DNA of 64,000 nucleotides, from assembly GCF_033115175.1 (NCBI RefSeq), contig NC_084850.1, positions 806,001-870,000 of the forward strand, in the 5' to 3' direction. The position numbers and the translations under genes were made by a program. Of the stretch, positions 10,605 through 20,390 are shown piece after piece (the first letter of the stretch is position 1; every line of letters starts with the position of its first letter). This DNA comes from Lepus europaeus (lineage: Eukaryota > Chordata > Mammalia > Lagomorpha > Leporidae). Below the pieces are notes generated by a model that was given only the letters and a program-made list of their open reading frames with translations, was not told where the DNA came from and did no database searches.

Positions 10605-11517
10605 CAGGATGACGTGCTTTTGCTGGTGCACTCAAGGCTCCGCCACAGCCAGGGCTCTGCCAGGCTGCAGCCAGGAGCCAGGCACTCCATCTGGGTCTCC
10701 AGCATGGAGGACGGGAACCCAAGTACTTGAGCCGTCAGCTGCTGCCTCCCAGGGCCCTCATCAGGGAGTGGGCTTGGAAGCAGCGCAGGAGAGGACTGGA
10801 ACTTAAACTTCCGGGCCTCGACATACGAGATGTACTCACACACAGTAGAGTTAACAAGTGGATTTAGCAAGTTGCGAAAGAAGTGGAATGAGGAGAGCCA
10901 TAACTTGCAGTTTTCGGGGGACAGAGTTTGTGCTTTCCGGGCCACGAGGCAGCCGCGGTCTGTCTCTAGTGCCCGCGGTGCTACCGCACAGCTCTCGCAG
11001 GCGCCCTTTCACAGGCGCGGGAAGCGTCCCTGTATCCTTAGTGTGCTGCGGCTCTTGAATTTTGCCACCTTTTCCTACACTTACTGAGGCCATTTTTTAT
11101 TTTTTCTGGGAGAAACCCTACTTGGTCATGATATATTATCTTTTTAATTTTTATTTTTATATGGGTATCTTTTAAAAAATATTTATTTGAAAGGCAGAGT
11201 TACAGAGAGAGAGGAGAGAGAGAGAGAGGGAGAGAGAGAGAGAGAGAAAGAGAGAGAGGTCTTCCATCCACTGGTTCATTCCCCAGTTGGCCACAATGGC
11301 CACAGCTGGACCTGGCTGAAGCCAGGAGCCAAGAGTTTCTTCCAGGTCTTCCATGCAGGTGCAGGGGCCCAAGGACTTGGGCCATCCTCCTCTGCTTTCC
11401 CAGGCCACAGCAGAGAGCTGGATCGGAAGTGGAGCAGCCAGGACTCAAACCAGCGCCCGCATGGGATGACGGCGCTGCAGGCCTTGGTTTAACCTGCTGG
11501 GCCACAGTGCCAGTACC
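10605..11517 (-). repeat. Two minus-orientation SINEs separated by unassigned DNA and L1
   Basis: 10605-10835 is an old copy lacking a clear tail. 10836-11084 is GC-rich DNA that I cannot assign. 11085-11167 is L1. 11168-11517 is a good SINE copy with a (GA)n tract and the inverted head gggccacagtgccagtaccc. Confidence 0.7.
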
Positions 11518-11683
11518 CCTTTTTTATACATTTCCAGATTTGATTCGCTGAAATGTTGTTAGGCATTTGTATCATGTTTTCATGAGGGAGAGCGGTCTGT
11601 AATTTCTCTTCGTGTAATGTCAGTCCCTTGGGGACGAGTGCCATGCTGATCCTTGTTTTCCAGAGGCTTTCTGTAGAATTGCT

Positions 11684-11965
11684 GTTTTTTTTTTCTCTTT
11701 GGCAGTTTTCATGGTTTTATTTAAGCACAAACAAGACGTGCACCTGCGCTATCTGTTCTGCTCATTTTCCTCCCTGCGCAGCCTGGCGTCGGGCTGGCTG
11801 CCTCCGCTGGCCGGCTGGGCTGCGCCTGCCACAGTTTTGCGGTTCTTGGAAGAAACACTGCAAGCAAGCTCGGCACAGGAAGATTTGCTCCTTTACATTG
11901 TTGACTAGGAACTTGCAGAAGTCCCTGAGGACATGTGCTCCGATTTCTTGTTGCTCTTGTAACCA
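11684..11965 (-). pseudogene. RPL32P: RPL32 processed pseudogene, 5'-truncated
   Basis: On the minus strand the segment reads GGTTACAAGAGCAACAAG, then TTCTGCAAGTTCCTAGTCAA, CCAAGAACCGCAAA, CCAGGCTGCGCAG.GAGGAAA and ATGAG, then a 3' UTR with AAATAAAACCATGAAAACTG and a poly(A) of about ten. These are the 3' half of ribosomal protein L32 mRNA (GYGSNKKTKHM, FRKFLVHNVKE, SSKNRKA, NARLRSEENE) and its short UTR. It lacks introns and ends in poly(A), so it is an L1-mobilised retrocopy. The 5' end is lost at a SINE boundary. About 30 nt coding for the ELEVLLMCNKSY stretch are missing, the frame is broken and the final part is diverged. It sits inside the old L1. Confidence 0.85.
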
Positions 11966-12590
11966 ACGGGGGCTGGCGCTGGAGTGTAGCTGCCGCCTCC
12001 AGCACCATCATCCCATATAGGCACCGGTTCGAGTCCCAGCTGCTCCACCTCCAAACCAGCTCTCTTCTATGGCCTAGGAAAGCAGTGGAAGATGGCTTGA
12101 GGCCTTGGGCCCTGCACCCATGTGGGAGACCCGGAAGAAGCTCCTGGCTCCTGGCTTTGGCCTGGCACAGCTCCAGTCGTTGTGGCCACTGGGAAATGAA
12201 CCAGTGGATGGAAAATCTCTCTCTCTGTGTCTCTCCTTCTTTCTCTGTAACTCTGCCTTTCAATAAATATTTTAATAATTTGAAAGGCAGAGTTACAAAC
12301 AGAGGGAGAAATAGAGAGAGAGAGAGATATCTTCTACATGCTGGTTCATTCCCCAAATGGCCTCGACAGCTGGGGCTGGGCCAGGCTGAAGCCAGGAGCC
12401 AGGAGCTTCTTCCAGGTCTCCCAGGCAGGTGCAGGGGCCCAAGGCGTTGGGCCATCTTCCACTGCTTTCCCAGGCGCGGGGAGTGAGATTGGAAGTGGAG
12501 CAGCTGGGACTCAAACTGATACTCACATGGGACGCCAGCGCCATGAGCTGCAGCAACAAATCTATCTTTAAAAAAAATAATAAATAAATA
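11966..12590. repeat. Tail-to-tail pair of C-repeat SINEs
   Basis: A plus copy (11966-12276, head gggggctggcgctggagtgt, tail ctttcaataaatattttaat) meets a minus copy (12277-12590) tail to tail, forming an inverted repeat of roughly 300-bp arms. Confidence 0.85.
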
Positions 12591-12769
12591 AATAAACCAC
12601 ACATTGTCCACTCTGCTGGCAGACACAGGGCTGCTTAAGTTACCTGCTTTCAGCATTGGCCATTTGTCTTTCCTCTCCACTTTTTCTGATCAGAGGCTTA
12701 CCAACTTCATTGGTCTTTTCAAAGAATCAGCTGTTTCCATATTTTTAAAAAATATGGAAAATAAAAATC

Positions 12770-13432
12770 TTATTTGAAAATCAGAGTGACAGACAGAGAA
12801 GGGGCGAGAGAGAGCTCTTCCATCCACTGATTCACTCCCCAAAAGGCGGCAACAGTTAGATCTGGGCGAGGCTGAAGCCAGGAGCCCAGAACTCCACGTG
12901 GGTCTCTCATGCGGCTGGCAGGGGCCCGAGTGTTGAGCCAAATTCTTTTTTTTTTTTTATTTTTGACAGGCAGAGTGGACAGTGAAAGAGAGAGAGACAG
13001 AGAGAAAGGTCTTCCTTTTGCCGTTGGTTCACCCTCCAATGGCCACCGCGGTAGCGCGCTGCGGCCGGCGCACCGCGCTGATCCGATGGCAGGAGCCAGG
13101 TGCTTCTCCTGGTCTCCCATGGGGTGCAGGGCCCAAGCACTTGGGCCATCCTCCACTGCACTCCCTGGCCACAGGCAGAGAGCTGGCCTGGAAGAGGGGC
13201 AACCGGGACAGGATCGGTGCCCCGACCGGGACTAGAACCCGGTGTGCCGGCGCCGCAAGGTGGAGGATTAGCCTAGTGAGCCGCGGCGCCGGCCCAAATT
13301 CTGCTGCCTCCCAGCCTCTGCGTTTTCAGCAAACTGGATTGGGAGTGGGGCCGCTGGGAGTGAAAGCAGACACTGCAATGTGGGTGCTGGCGGCCCGAGT
13401 GGCAGCCTAGCCCACTGAGGTGCATGCTGGCT
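12770..13432 (-). repeat. Old SINE split by a young-type SINE
   Basis: The outer minus copy occupies 12770-12946 and 13303-13432. The inner minus copy (12947-13293) is of the GC-rich type (ttgacaggcagagtgg, gccgttggttcaccctccaa, ccggcgccgcaaggtg). A 9-bp duplication CCAAATTCT flanks the inner copy at 12938-12946 and 13294-13302. Confidence 0.88.
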
Positions 13433-13593
13433 CCTGTCTTCCTGTGTTCACCCTGTCCTTTCCTGCGCTCTGTTTCCCCGACTTCTTAGCTTTACTGTTT
13501 CCTCCTGTTGCTTATTTTGGATTTAATTTGCTCTTCCTTTTCTGGTTTCTTAAAGTGGAAGCCTATAGAATTGATTTGGGACCTTTCTCCTTA

Positions 13594-13905
13594 TTAGAAG
13601 GGCAGAGTTACAGAGAGGAGAAGGAGGGAGGGAGGGAGAGAGAGAGAGAGAGACTTCCAGTCACTGTTTTACTCCCAAAGTAGCCACAATGGTCAGGACT
13701 GGGCCAGGCTGAAGCCAGGAGCCAGAAGCTTCTTCCAGGTCTCCCACATGGGTGCAGAGGCCCTTGGGCCATCTTCCACTGCTTTCCCAGGCCATAGCAG
13801 AGAGCTGGATCAGAAGTGGAGCAGCCGGGACTTGAACCCGTGGCCATATGAGGTGCCAGTGCTGCAGATGGAGACTTAACCGGTTATGCCACAGCACTGG
13901 GTCAC
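13594..13905 (-). repeat. C-repeat SINE, minus orientation
   Basis: Copy with a GGGA/GA tract (13620-13650), the box gggacttgaacccgtggcc and the inverted head ttatgccacagcactgggtc. It interrupts L1 ORF2-derived sequence. Confidence 0.85.
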
Positions 13906-14236
13906 TAAGATATTTTTTACTTTCACTTGTGATTTCTCCTTTGATCCATGGCTTAGTTGGGAGTGTATTTTTTCATTTCCACATATTCAGACATTTCCTA
14001 GATATCTGTTGGTTGCTGATTTCTAACCGAACAACATACACACCATCCTTTGTGATGTACTGAGTTTGGTTCATGTGCACTGGAGAAGAGCGTGTGTCAT
14101 GCTGTTGGGGTGTTGTAGTCTACAAATATCTATTAAGTCAATGTGGTAGGTGGTATTTGCGCAGTTTGTTTTGTTATGGATATCTTTCCTATTTGTCGCA
14201 TTAATGACTGAGAAAAGAATGTTGATTCTCCAAGTA

Positions 14237-14372
14237 TGAGGGTATTTCCAAAAATTCATGGGAAAACAGAAGTAAAAGATAAGTTTCTTTTGGTATAAAC
14301 ATTTCTGAAATGCATATATGATTTTTTGCATAATATGCATCTTCCATGAACTTTGGAGTTATCAATGTTTGT
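14237..14372. mobile_element. Mariner-type MITE remnant
   Basis: About 135 bp is bounded by imperfect inverted termini: tatttccaaaaattcatggg on the left and cttccatgaactttggagtt on the right. The interior is A/T-rich. The termini resemble mammalian mariner (HSMAR2-like) ends, which carry the ttcatgg...ccatgaac motif. It interrupts the old L1. No transposase coding is left. Confidence 0.6.
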
Positions 14373-14640
14373 TGTTTGCATTTGAGAGGTTTGTTATTAG
14401 TTGCTTACTTATTTGAAATGATTATGTCTTCTTTGTTACTTGTCCGATTTTCATTATGAAATGTCCCTCTTTATGTCTGGTAATATTCTTTAACTTGAAT
14501 TCTGCTCTATTTGATTTTAGCGTATCTAGAGCAGTTTTCTTATGCTCAATGTTTCCTGTATTTTTTCCTGTACTTTCGCTTCCAGCACATCTCTGTCTTT
14601 ATGCGTCAAATGTGCTTCTTGTAAATGCCAACAATAACTC

Positions 14641-14970
14641 TCATCCCACATGCTCTTCGGGACCCTCGCTGTGTGCCATCCCAAGGCAGGATCCTCACTC
14701 TTCAGGCCTGAAGCCCCCAGGTCAGCCCCTTGAGCCTTCCTCGGCTACAGAGCTATGAGAAAGCCAGAACCAGTCAGCATGGGAGACCACCTGCAAGGAC
14801 TGGAAGGTGACACGAAGAGGGAGATACCCAGGCAGCTTCAGCCAGTGTCTGATGGCAACCATGTGGTATACCCTGAGGCACACCTTCCCGAATTCTTTTT
14901 GCTGTTCCTAATGGTCACAGTGGCAGGTGATTCTCCTGGAGGTTAAGACCCCAGTTAAGATGGCAGCATC
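14641..14970. other. Unassigned spacer
   Basis: Moderately GC-rich sequence follows the L1 fragment. Its first part may continue the L1. No gene or other family is recognised. Confidence 0.35.
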
Positions 14971-15632
14971 AGGGCTGGCATTCTGGTGCAATGGGTTAAG
15001 CCATGCTTGCAATGCCAATCTCTCTCTTTCTGCTTTTCAAATAAAATGAATACATAAATGTCTTTGAAAAAAAAAAAAAAGACCCCTGCATCCCACATGG
15101 GAGGCTCTGAATTGGATTCCCTGCTCTAGCTCCCAATGTTGGCTTCTTGCTTATGATTGGGTCCTTGCCACCCATGGAGGAGACTGCATTGAGTTTTAAC
15201 TGCTAACTTTGGTCCCCAGCATTTCGGAAGTGAACTAGTGAATGGTAACTATTTCTGTCTGCCTGTCTGTCTCTCTCTGTCACACACACAAATAAAAAAT
15301 ATCTATATATGGGGCTGGCGCTGTGGTGCAGCCGGTTGAAGCCCTGGCCTGAAGCACCAGCATCCCATATGGGCACTGGTTCTAGGCCCAGCTGCTCCTC
15401 TTCCAATCCAGCTCTCTGGATTGCCTGGGAAAGCAGTGGAAGATGGCCCAAGTCCTTAGGCCCTTGCACCTGCGTGGGAGACCCAGAAGAAGCTCCTGGC
15501 TCCTGGCTTCGGATCGGTGCAGCTCTGGCCATTGCAGCCATCTGGGGAGTGAACCAGCGGACGGAAGACCTCTCTCTCTGTCTCTACCTCTCTCTGTAAC
15601 TCTGTTTTCCAAATAAATAAAATATATATTTA
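14971..15632 (+). repeat. C-repeat SINEs, plus orientation
   Basis: 14971-15080 is a SINE head joined directly to its tail (internal deletion). 15081-15300 is an old diverged copy. 15310-15632 is a good copy with head ggggctggcgctgtggtgca and an aaataaataaaatatatatt tail. Confidence 0.75.
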
Positions 15633-15634
15633 AA

Positions 15635-15635
<1 letters not shown>

Positions 15636-15682
<47 letters not shown>
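15636..15682. repeat. (TCTA)n microsatellite
   Basis: About eleven perfect ATCT units directly follow the A/T tail of the SINE at 15310-15632. It is a typical SINE-tail-seeded tetranucleotide repeat. Confidence 0.95.
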
Positions 15683-15683
<1 letters not shown>

Positions 15684-16039
15684 CGGTTGAATGGGAGACA
15701 GACATAATTTGACATCTTAATCATTTTAAATGTACCAGACGAGTAATTGCATCTCCTGGCGACCTGTAATCTACCTTCTGGTCGTAGAAGTGGAACCACT
15801 GCGTTTTGTGTGTCCACTTGTCTCCTGATGGACACGTGGGCTGCTTCTGCTGCAGTGAACGTTGCCACACAGGAGTCTGCGCCCCTGTTTCCTATTTGTT
15901 GAGGGCATACTGAGCAGAGGGATTAGAATTATCATGTGCTAATTCTACATCTATAGGTTTTTGAGAAATTCCCTTCCCATATTCTCAATTCACACACACA
16001 CACAAAACATGAATAATAAGCAAATGCTTGTTATTTTTT
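15683..16039 (-). mobile_element. L1M 3' UTR fragment
   Basis: Stretches such as ctcctgatggacacgtgggctgcttc, aacgttgcc, and gagggattagaattatcatg follow the conserved L1M 3' UTR read antisense, as in the larger L1 upstream. A short CA run is at about 15992-16004. Confidence 0.6.
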
Positions 16040-16076
16040 AAAGATTTATTTTTTAAAGGTGGAGTCATAGAGAGGC

Positions 16077-16141
<65 letters not shown>

Positions 16142-16405
16142 GGTCTTCCATCCACTGGTTCACTCCCCAAATGGCCGCAATGGGCAGAGCTGAGCTGATC
16201 TGAAGCCAGGAGCCAGGTGCTTCCTCCTGGTCTCCCATGCAGGTGCAGGGGCTCAAGCACTTGGGCCATCCTCCACTGCCTTCCCAGGCCATAGCAGAGA
16301 GCTGGATTGGAAGTGCAGCAGCCGGGACTCGAACCAGCGCCCATATAGGATGCTGGCACCACAGGCAGCAGCTTTACTTGCTGCGCCACAGTGCCAGCCC
16401 CAATT
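16040..16405 (-). repeat. C-repeat SINE with long (GA)n
   Basis: Minus orientation, with a nearly pure GA tract at 16080-16132 and the inverted head ctgcgccacagtgccagccc. Short SINE-like debris follows at 16435-16500. Confidence 0.88.
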
Positions 16406-16499
16406 GTTGTCAATTTAAAACATGAAGTTTGAGTGCCTTTGGGAGCCCAGCTGTTCTGCTTCCAATCCAGCTTCCTGCTAACGCTCCAGGAGATTGGCC

Positions 16500-17153
16500 C
16501 AGGAGTTTGAGCTGCACTGGGCGTGGCGGGCGTGGCCGAGGAATCAGGGGTAACACAAGCAGCTCTAGCTGGCCGTTCTCCATGTTACTTGGCACCAAGG
16601 CTCTGCCCATATGGGCTCATCACTTTCTTTCTCCAATGCCAGAGATGTGGGAGCCAACAGGAAGCAGAAAGTAGAAAGGATCAGCAGCAAAGTCGTTGCT
16701 GCGTGGGCAGAGTCGCCCTAATGGCCGCGCTGGGGTAGGAGGCTGGGAGTGTGGACCCGAGAACCTGGCCCCTGCCTCCTCTCTCTCTCTCTCTTCCTCA
16801 TTCGCACTGACTCTCCTTTGATGGAGACACTGGAGCTGATGTGCAAGAGAAAGCAGACTGGCCACAGGGCTCAGGGCACTGGGAGGGCCTGGGCAGGAGT
16901 CCCCGAGGGCAGGGGAACTGGGCAGCACCTCTCAGAGGGAGGAGAAGCCGAGAATTTGGGGGCTGATGTCAGAACAGAAACAGGGCCCACACCCACCTGC
17001 CCACAGAGGGTGGCTGCGCTTGGCCGTGGGCACAGCAGCTGGGCTCGGTGGGCAGCTGGGCCAGGCAGCAGTGCTCACAGGAGAGCTGGCCAGCGCACCT
17101 GGGAGTTTCGCGCGGATTGTTGGGACACTTGTGACAGCACTGACTACTGTGGC
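16500..17153. other. Unique intergenic sequence
   Basis: GC-rich sequence with a short (CT)n near 16779-16795. No coding exon, RNA gene or repeat family is recognised. Confidence 0.4.
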
Positions 17154-17466
17154 TTTTTTTTTTTTTGAAAGGCAGAGCCACAGAGGGGTTACAGAGAAGC
17201 AGAGGCAGAGACAGAACTCCCCCACCCGCTGGGTCACTCCTCAGATGGCCCCAACAGCCAGAGCTTCGCCGATCCGAAGCCAGGAGCCAGGAGCTTCTTC
17301 CGGGTCTCCCACATGGGTGCAGGGCCCAAGCACTTGGGCATCTTCCACTGCTTTCCCAGGCCACAGCAGAGAGCTGGATCGGAAGTGGAGCAGCCAGGAC
17401 TCGCCCATACGGGATGCTGGCACTGCAGGCGGCAGCTTTACCCGCTACGCCACAGCGCTGGCCCTA
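17154..17466 (-). repeat. C-repeat SINE, minus orientation
   Basis: It starts with a T-run and tgaaaggcagagccacagag and ends ctacgccacagcgctggccc. Confidence 0.9.
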
Positions 17467-18006
17467 CAGTGGTATCTTTTTGAACTCAAAGGTGTCACTG
17501 GTGGCACAGGCAGCAACTCCTTTGTGGAGCTATTTCTGCTGGAGCCTTCTGGGGTCCCAGCCTGGCGCCCACTCCTCCAATGCATCCAGCCACTGCCTAA
17601 ATGATGCCCCGTGTACACAATCCCTCTGCGCATGATCGCTTGGGGAATGTCTGCTTCCTGCCACCATAGCCAGGCATACATAAGCCCAAACAGAACAGCA
17701 GCCATCGCAAGTGTCAGGCACGGGGGGCCAGCAGCACCCTCCTGGGTGGATGCACACAGAAGCCTGGGTGTGAATGCTTAGAACAGCTGGAAACCACCTA
17801 GCAGTCTCACTGGGCAGCTCGCTAAACAGCCTACGATGGAGCTGAACAATGGACTGCTATACTACTCAGCACTGAAAAGGCACACACACAAAAGGCCACG
17901 CCCTGCACAACACACGTGTTGTGTTCAAGAAAACATAGAACGCAGATTAGTGGGGGCCAGGGACCGAGGCGGGGGGAGGCCGTGGTTGGGTGCAAAGAGG
18001 CAGGTG
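17467..18006 (+). other. Unassigned spacer with an L1M fragment
   Basis: 17467-17740 is unassigned. 17745-17960 matches the sense L1M 3' UTR (ctggaaaccacctagcagtc, gctgaacaatggactgc..actcagcactgaaaagg). A SINE head follows at 18007. Confidence 0.5.
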
Positions 18007-18565
18007 GGGGCTGACACTGTGGCACAGCAGGTTAATCTGTCACTTGTGACACCTGCACCCTGTATTGGTTGGAGTCCTGCCTGCCCCACTTCCCTTTCAG
18101 CTCCTTGCCAATGCACCTGGGAAGGCAGCGGACTCCCTGCTAAATTACACTTCAGTTCAACTGATTTTTTAAATAGAGCTACACCTAAGCCATGAACACA
18201 TGGAAAGAGGCACTTGACATTAACAGGTAGGTGGGTGGGCCAGCCGAAGCCGTCTGCCTGCCTAGTGACCCCCAAAAGTCCACAGCAAGCATGAGGCAGT
18301 GGACAGATTAAAAAAATTATTTATCTGCAAGGCAGAGTTATGGGGGCGGGGTAGATAGAGAAAGGGATCTTCCATCTGCTGCTACACTGCCCAAATAGTT
18401 GCAATGGTCAGGGCTGGGCCAGGCCAAAGCCAGGAGCCAGGAGCTTCTTCTAGATCTCCCACATGCGTGCAGGGGCCCAGGCCTTGGGCCATCTTCCACT
18501 GCTTTCCCAGGCCACAGCAGAGAGCTGGGTCGGAAGAGGAGCCGCCGGGACTGGAACCGGCATTG
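18007..18565. repeat. Partial plus SINE and minus SINE flanking a spacer
   Basis: A 3'-truncated plus copy lies at 18007-18140 (gggggctgacactgtggcac). A minus copy lies at 18312-18565 with the box gggactggaaccggcattgt. These are the last SINEs before the L1CAM promoter. Confidence 0.75.
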
Positions 18566-19399
18566 TAGGCCTCGGTGTGTGATGAGCTCAGGGAGAGCAA
18601 GTGAGGCTTCCTGGCCGGGCTTGCTCATGGAGTTCATGCAGGGCTCCTGTCTGGAGGGAGCTGCGCTAATACAGGAAGCGCGCTCAGAACAGCGGCAGCC
18701 CCACGGCAGTGCTCACTCGCTGATTTCCTGTAATGGCAGTAATGAATTCTCTTTCGCATAAACACAGACTGCACCCATCATTATGCATCGCTCCAGCCGT
18801 ATCAATGCCATCGCGGTGAGCAGCACGAAGCACTAGACTAGGCCAGCGATTTGCAGAAGTTGGGGCTGGGGAAAAGGCTGGGTGAGGGGAGTGGAGGCAG
18901 CAGCTGGGAAGGAGAGAAGCCAGGGCCGGCTTGGCCGCAGCCTATCAGAGCCGGGATCAGCGCAGGAGGAAGCAGAGTACAGCTCAGTGCCTTGTGGAAA
19001 ATACCCCCTCTGCCCAGCTCATGGCCCCTGCCTCTTGACCCAGGTCAAGAGCCCTGCCCTACTGAATCCAATGGGACCAAAAGGTGGGCGATGGGCAGTG
19101 CCCTGGTGCCCTCTCTCCCCGCCCTCTCCCCGTTCTCAGTCTTGTCTAGTCTAGGTGGGCCACCCCAAGCCTCCCCTTCCAGGCAATGGGGGCTGGGCCG
19201 GAGGTGATCCCACCGTGCGGGGGGGGGGGGGGGGGAGGTTGGGTGGGGACTGCAGGCCAGGATATGTGGGCTGCTGCCTTGGGGGTTCTCAGGAGGCCAA
19301 GCCCAGGGCCCCGGGACGCTTCACTGGGCAGAGGCATGCCCATAAAAATACCGTGGCCACCAAGGCGGCAATCTGCCATCTGGACCCTAGGGCTTCCTT
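18566..19399. other. L1CAM upstream flank
   Basis: Repeat-free unique DNA with an (oligo-G) run of about 18 at 19219-19236 that could form a quadruplex. No exon is recognised. Confidence 0.5.
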
Positions 19400-20235
19400 G
19401 CCCTGAGGCTGCGGCCGGCTCGGCTCGCTGTGGAATTCCTGCCCCCTCTGCCTTGCGTCGCCTCGCTCGCCTGCTAGGTCACGGCCGGGAGCCCAGGAGG
19501 GGCGCTTCTCTCCCGATGCTTTCCTAGTGGGGCTGAGATTGGTGCTGGCGGCAAAGGTCGCGCTGAGGCCAATCGCGGGCACAAAGAAATAAGCCACTGG
19601 GCCCGGGGACCCGGCGGGGATGTGCGGAAAATCTGGGAGCCGGGAGTGGCAGCCGGAGGGGCGCCCTTTCCGAAACCCTTTCTCCCCTGGGTTCTGCCTC
19701 GCCGCCCGCTGCAAGGACCTGGCCGGGCGCCTCGGGGCGCCGGGTGGGGGCAGTGATTCGGCGGAGGGTCGGGGACTCGGCAGCCCTGCCCAGTGTGTGG
19801 ACGGACGACGAAAGGCACGGACATCAGGGCGCGGCCCCGAGCGCTGCGTTGCGTACGGGTGCCCCGCGTTGGCCGGTGTCCTCCCTCCACCGCTCAGCTC
19901 CGGGTCGCCAGGAGCGCTCCCGCCCGGCGATTCCCGCTCCGCGCCTTCTCGGCGGGGGCTGCCGGGTGGTCCGAGCGGGGCGCTCTCGGGCTGGGGTCTC
20001 TGGGACTGCGAGTGCGACTGCGGTGGCACCTGGCAGCAGAGACGGGGAGGCTCCCTTTGAGCTCCAGGAAGGGACCACCGAGGGAGTCCCTAGTCCACGC
20101 CGGGGTCGGCGGCCGGGCTCTGCTGGGACGAGGGGCGAGCGCGAGGCGGGGCGGGGCCGGTGGCCGGGGAGGTGATCTCACTCCCCTCCCCCTTCCCTCC
20201 GCGCACGCCCGCCCCGCCCCGCCCCGCCCCCGCCC

Positions 20236-20390
20236 CGCTGCCGCCGCCGCCGCCGCCGCCGCCACCGCCGCCACCGCCGCCGCAGCAGCAGCAGCATCGG
20301 CACCGGCCTCGCAGACGCGCTTGGGCGGCGAGTCCGAGGCCGGCGTGCGCGGAGGCTGGGCGGGCAGCCCGAGTGGCGGCTGCAGCGCAG
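20236..20390 (+). other. L1CAM: L1CAM non-coding first exon
   Basis: The 3' boundary is ...GGCTGCAGCGCAG|GTAAGG at 20390/20391, a strong donor. The 5' boundary is a guess, placed where the GC boxes give way to the CCG repeat. Human L1CAM also has an untranslated first exon roughly 10 kb before the ATG exon, with a similar CCG-repeat leader as I recall it. The exon holds a (CCG)n/(CAG)n stretch. Confidence 0.65.
20239..20295. repeat. (CCG)n-(CAG)n trinucleotide tract
   Basis: About eight GCC units, then CCACCG interruptions, then four CAG units, within the predicted L1CAM 5' UTR. This is length-polymorphism-prone sequence. Confidence 0.92.

Larger units (their letters stand above)
6776..14640 (-). 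mobile_element. Ancient L1 (L1M-type), minus strand, shredded by later insertions
   Basis: L1 pieces appear in the right order between SINEs. The 3' UTR is at 6776-7183 (cctggcaaccagggatcc, tacataaatcagatgg). Further pieces are at 8150-8400, 9726-9830 (ttatggctggtgacgttgag), 10545-10600, 11085-11167 (gaaaccctacttggtcatga), 11517-11683 (tcatgagggagagcggtctg), 12592-12765, 13432-13593 (gtttcttaaagtggaagcct), 13906-14236 and 14373-14640 (tatgaaatgtccctctttat). These match conserved stretches of the L1 3' UTR and ORF2 read antisense. The element is an old, non-functional LINE that has served as a landing pad for at least a dozen SINEs, one RPL32 retrocopy and one MITE. Confidence 0.75.

Noticed and set aside
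11721-12680. A 319-codon minus-strand open frame
   Set aside because: It runs through two SINEs and the RPL32 pseudogene, so it is not a gene.
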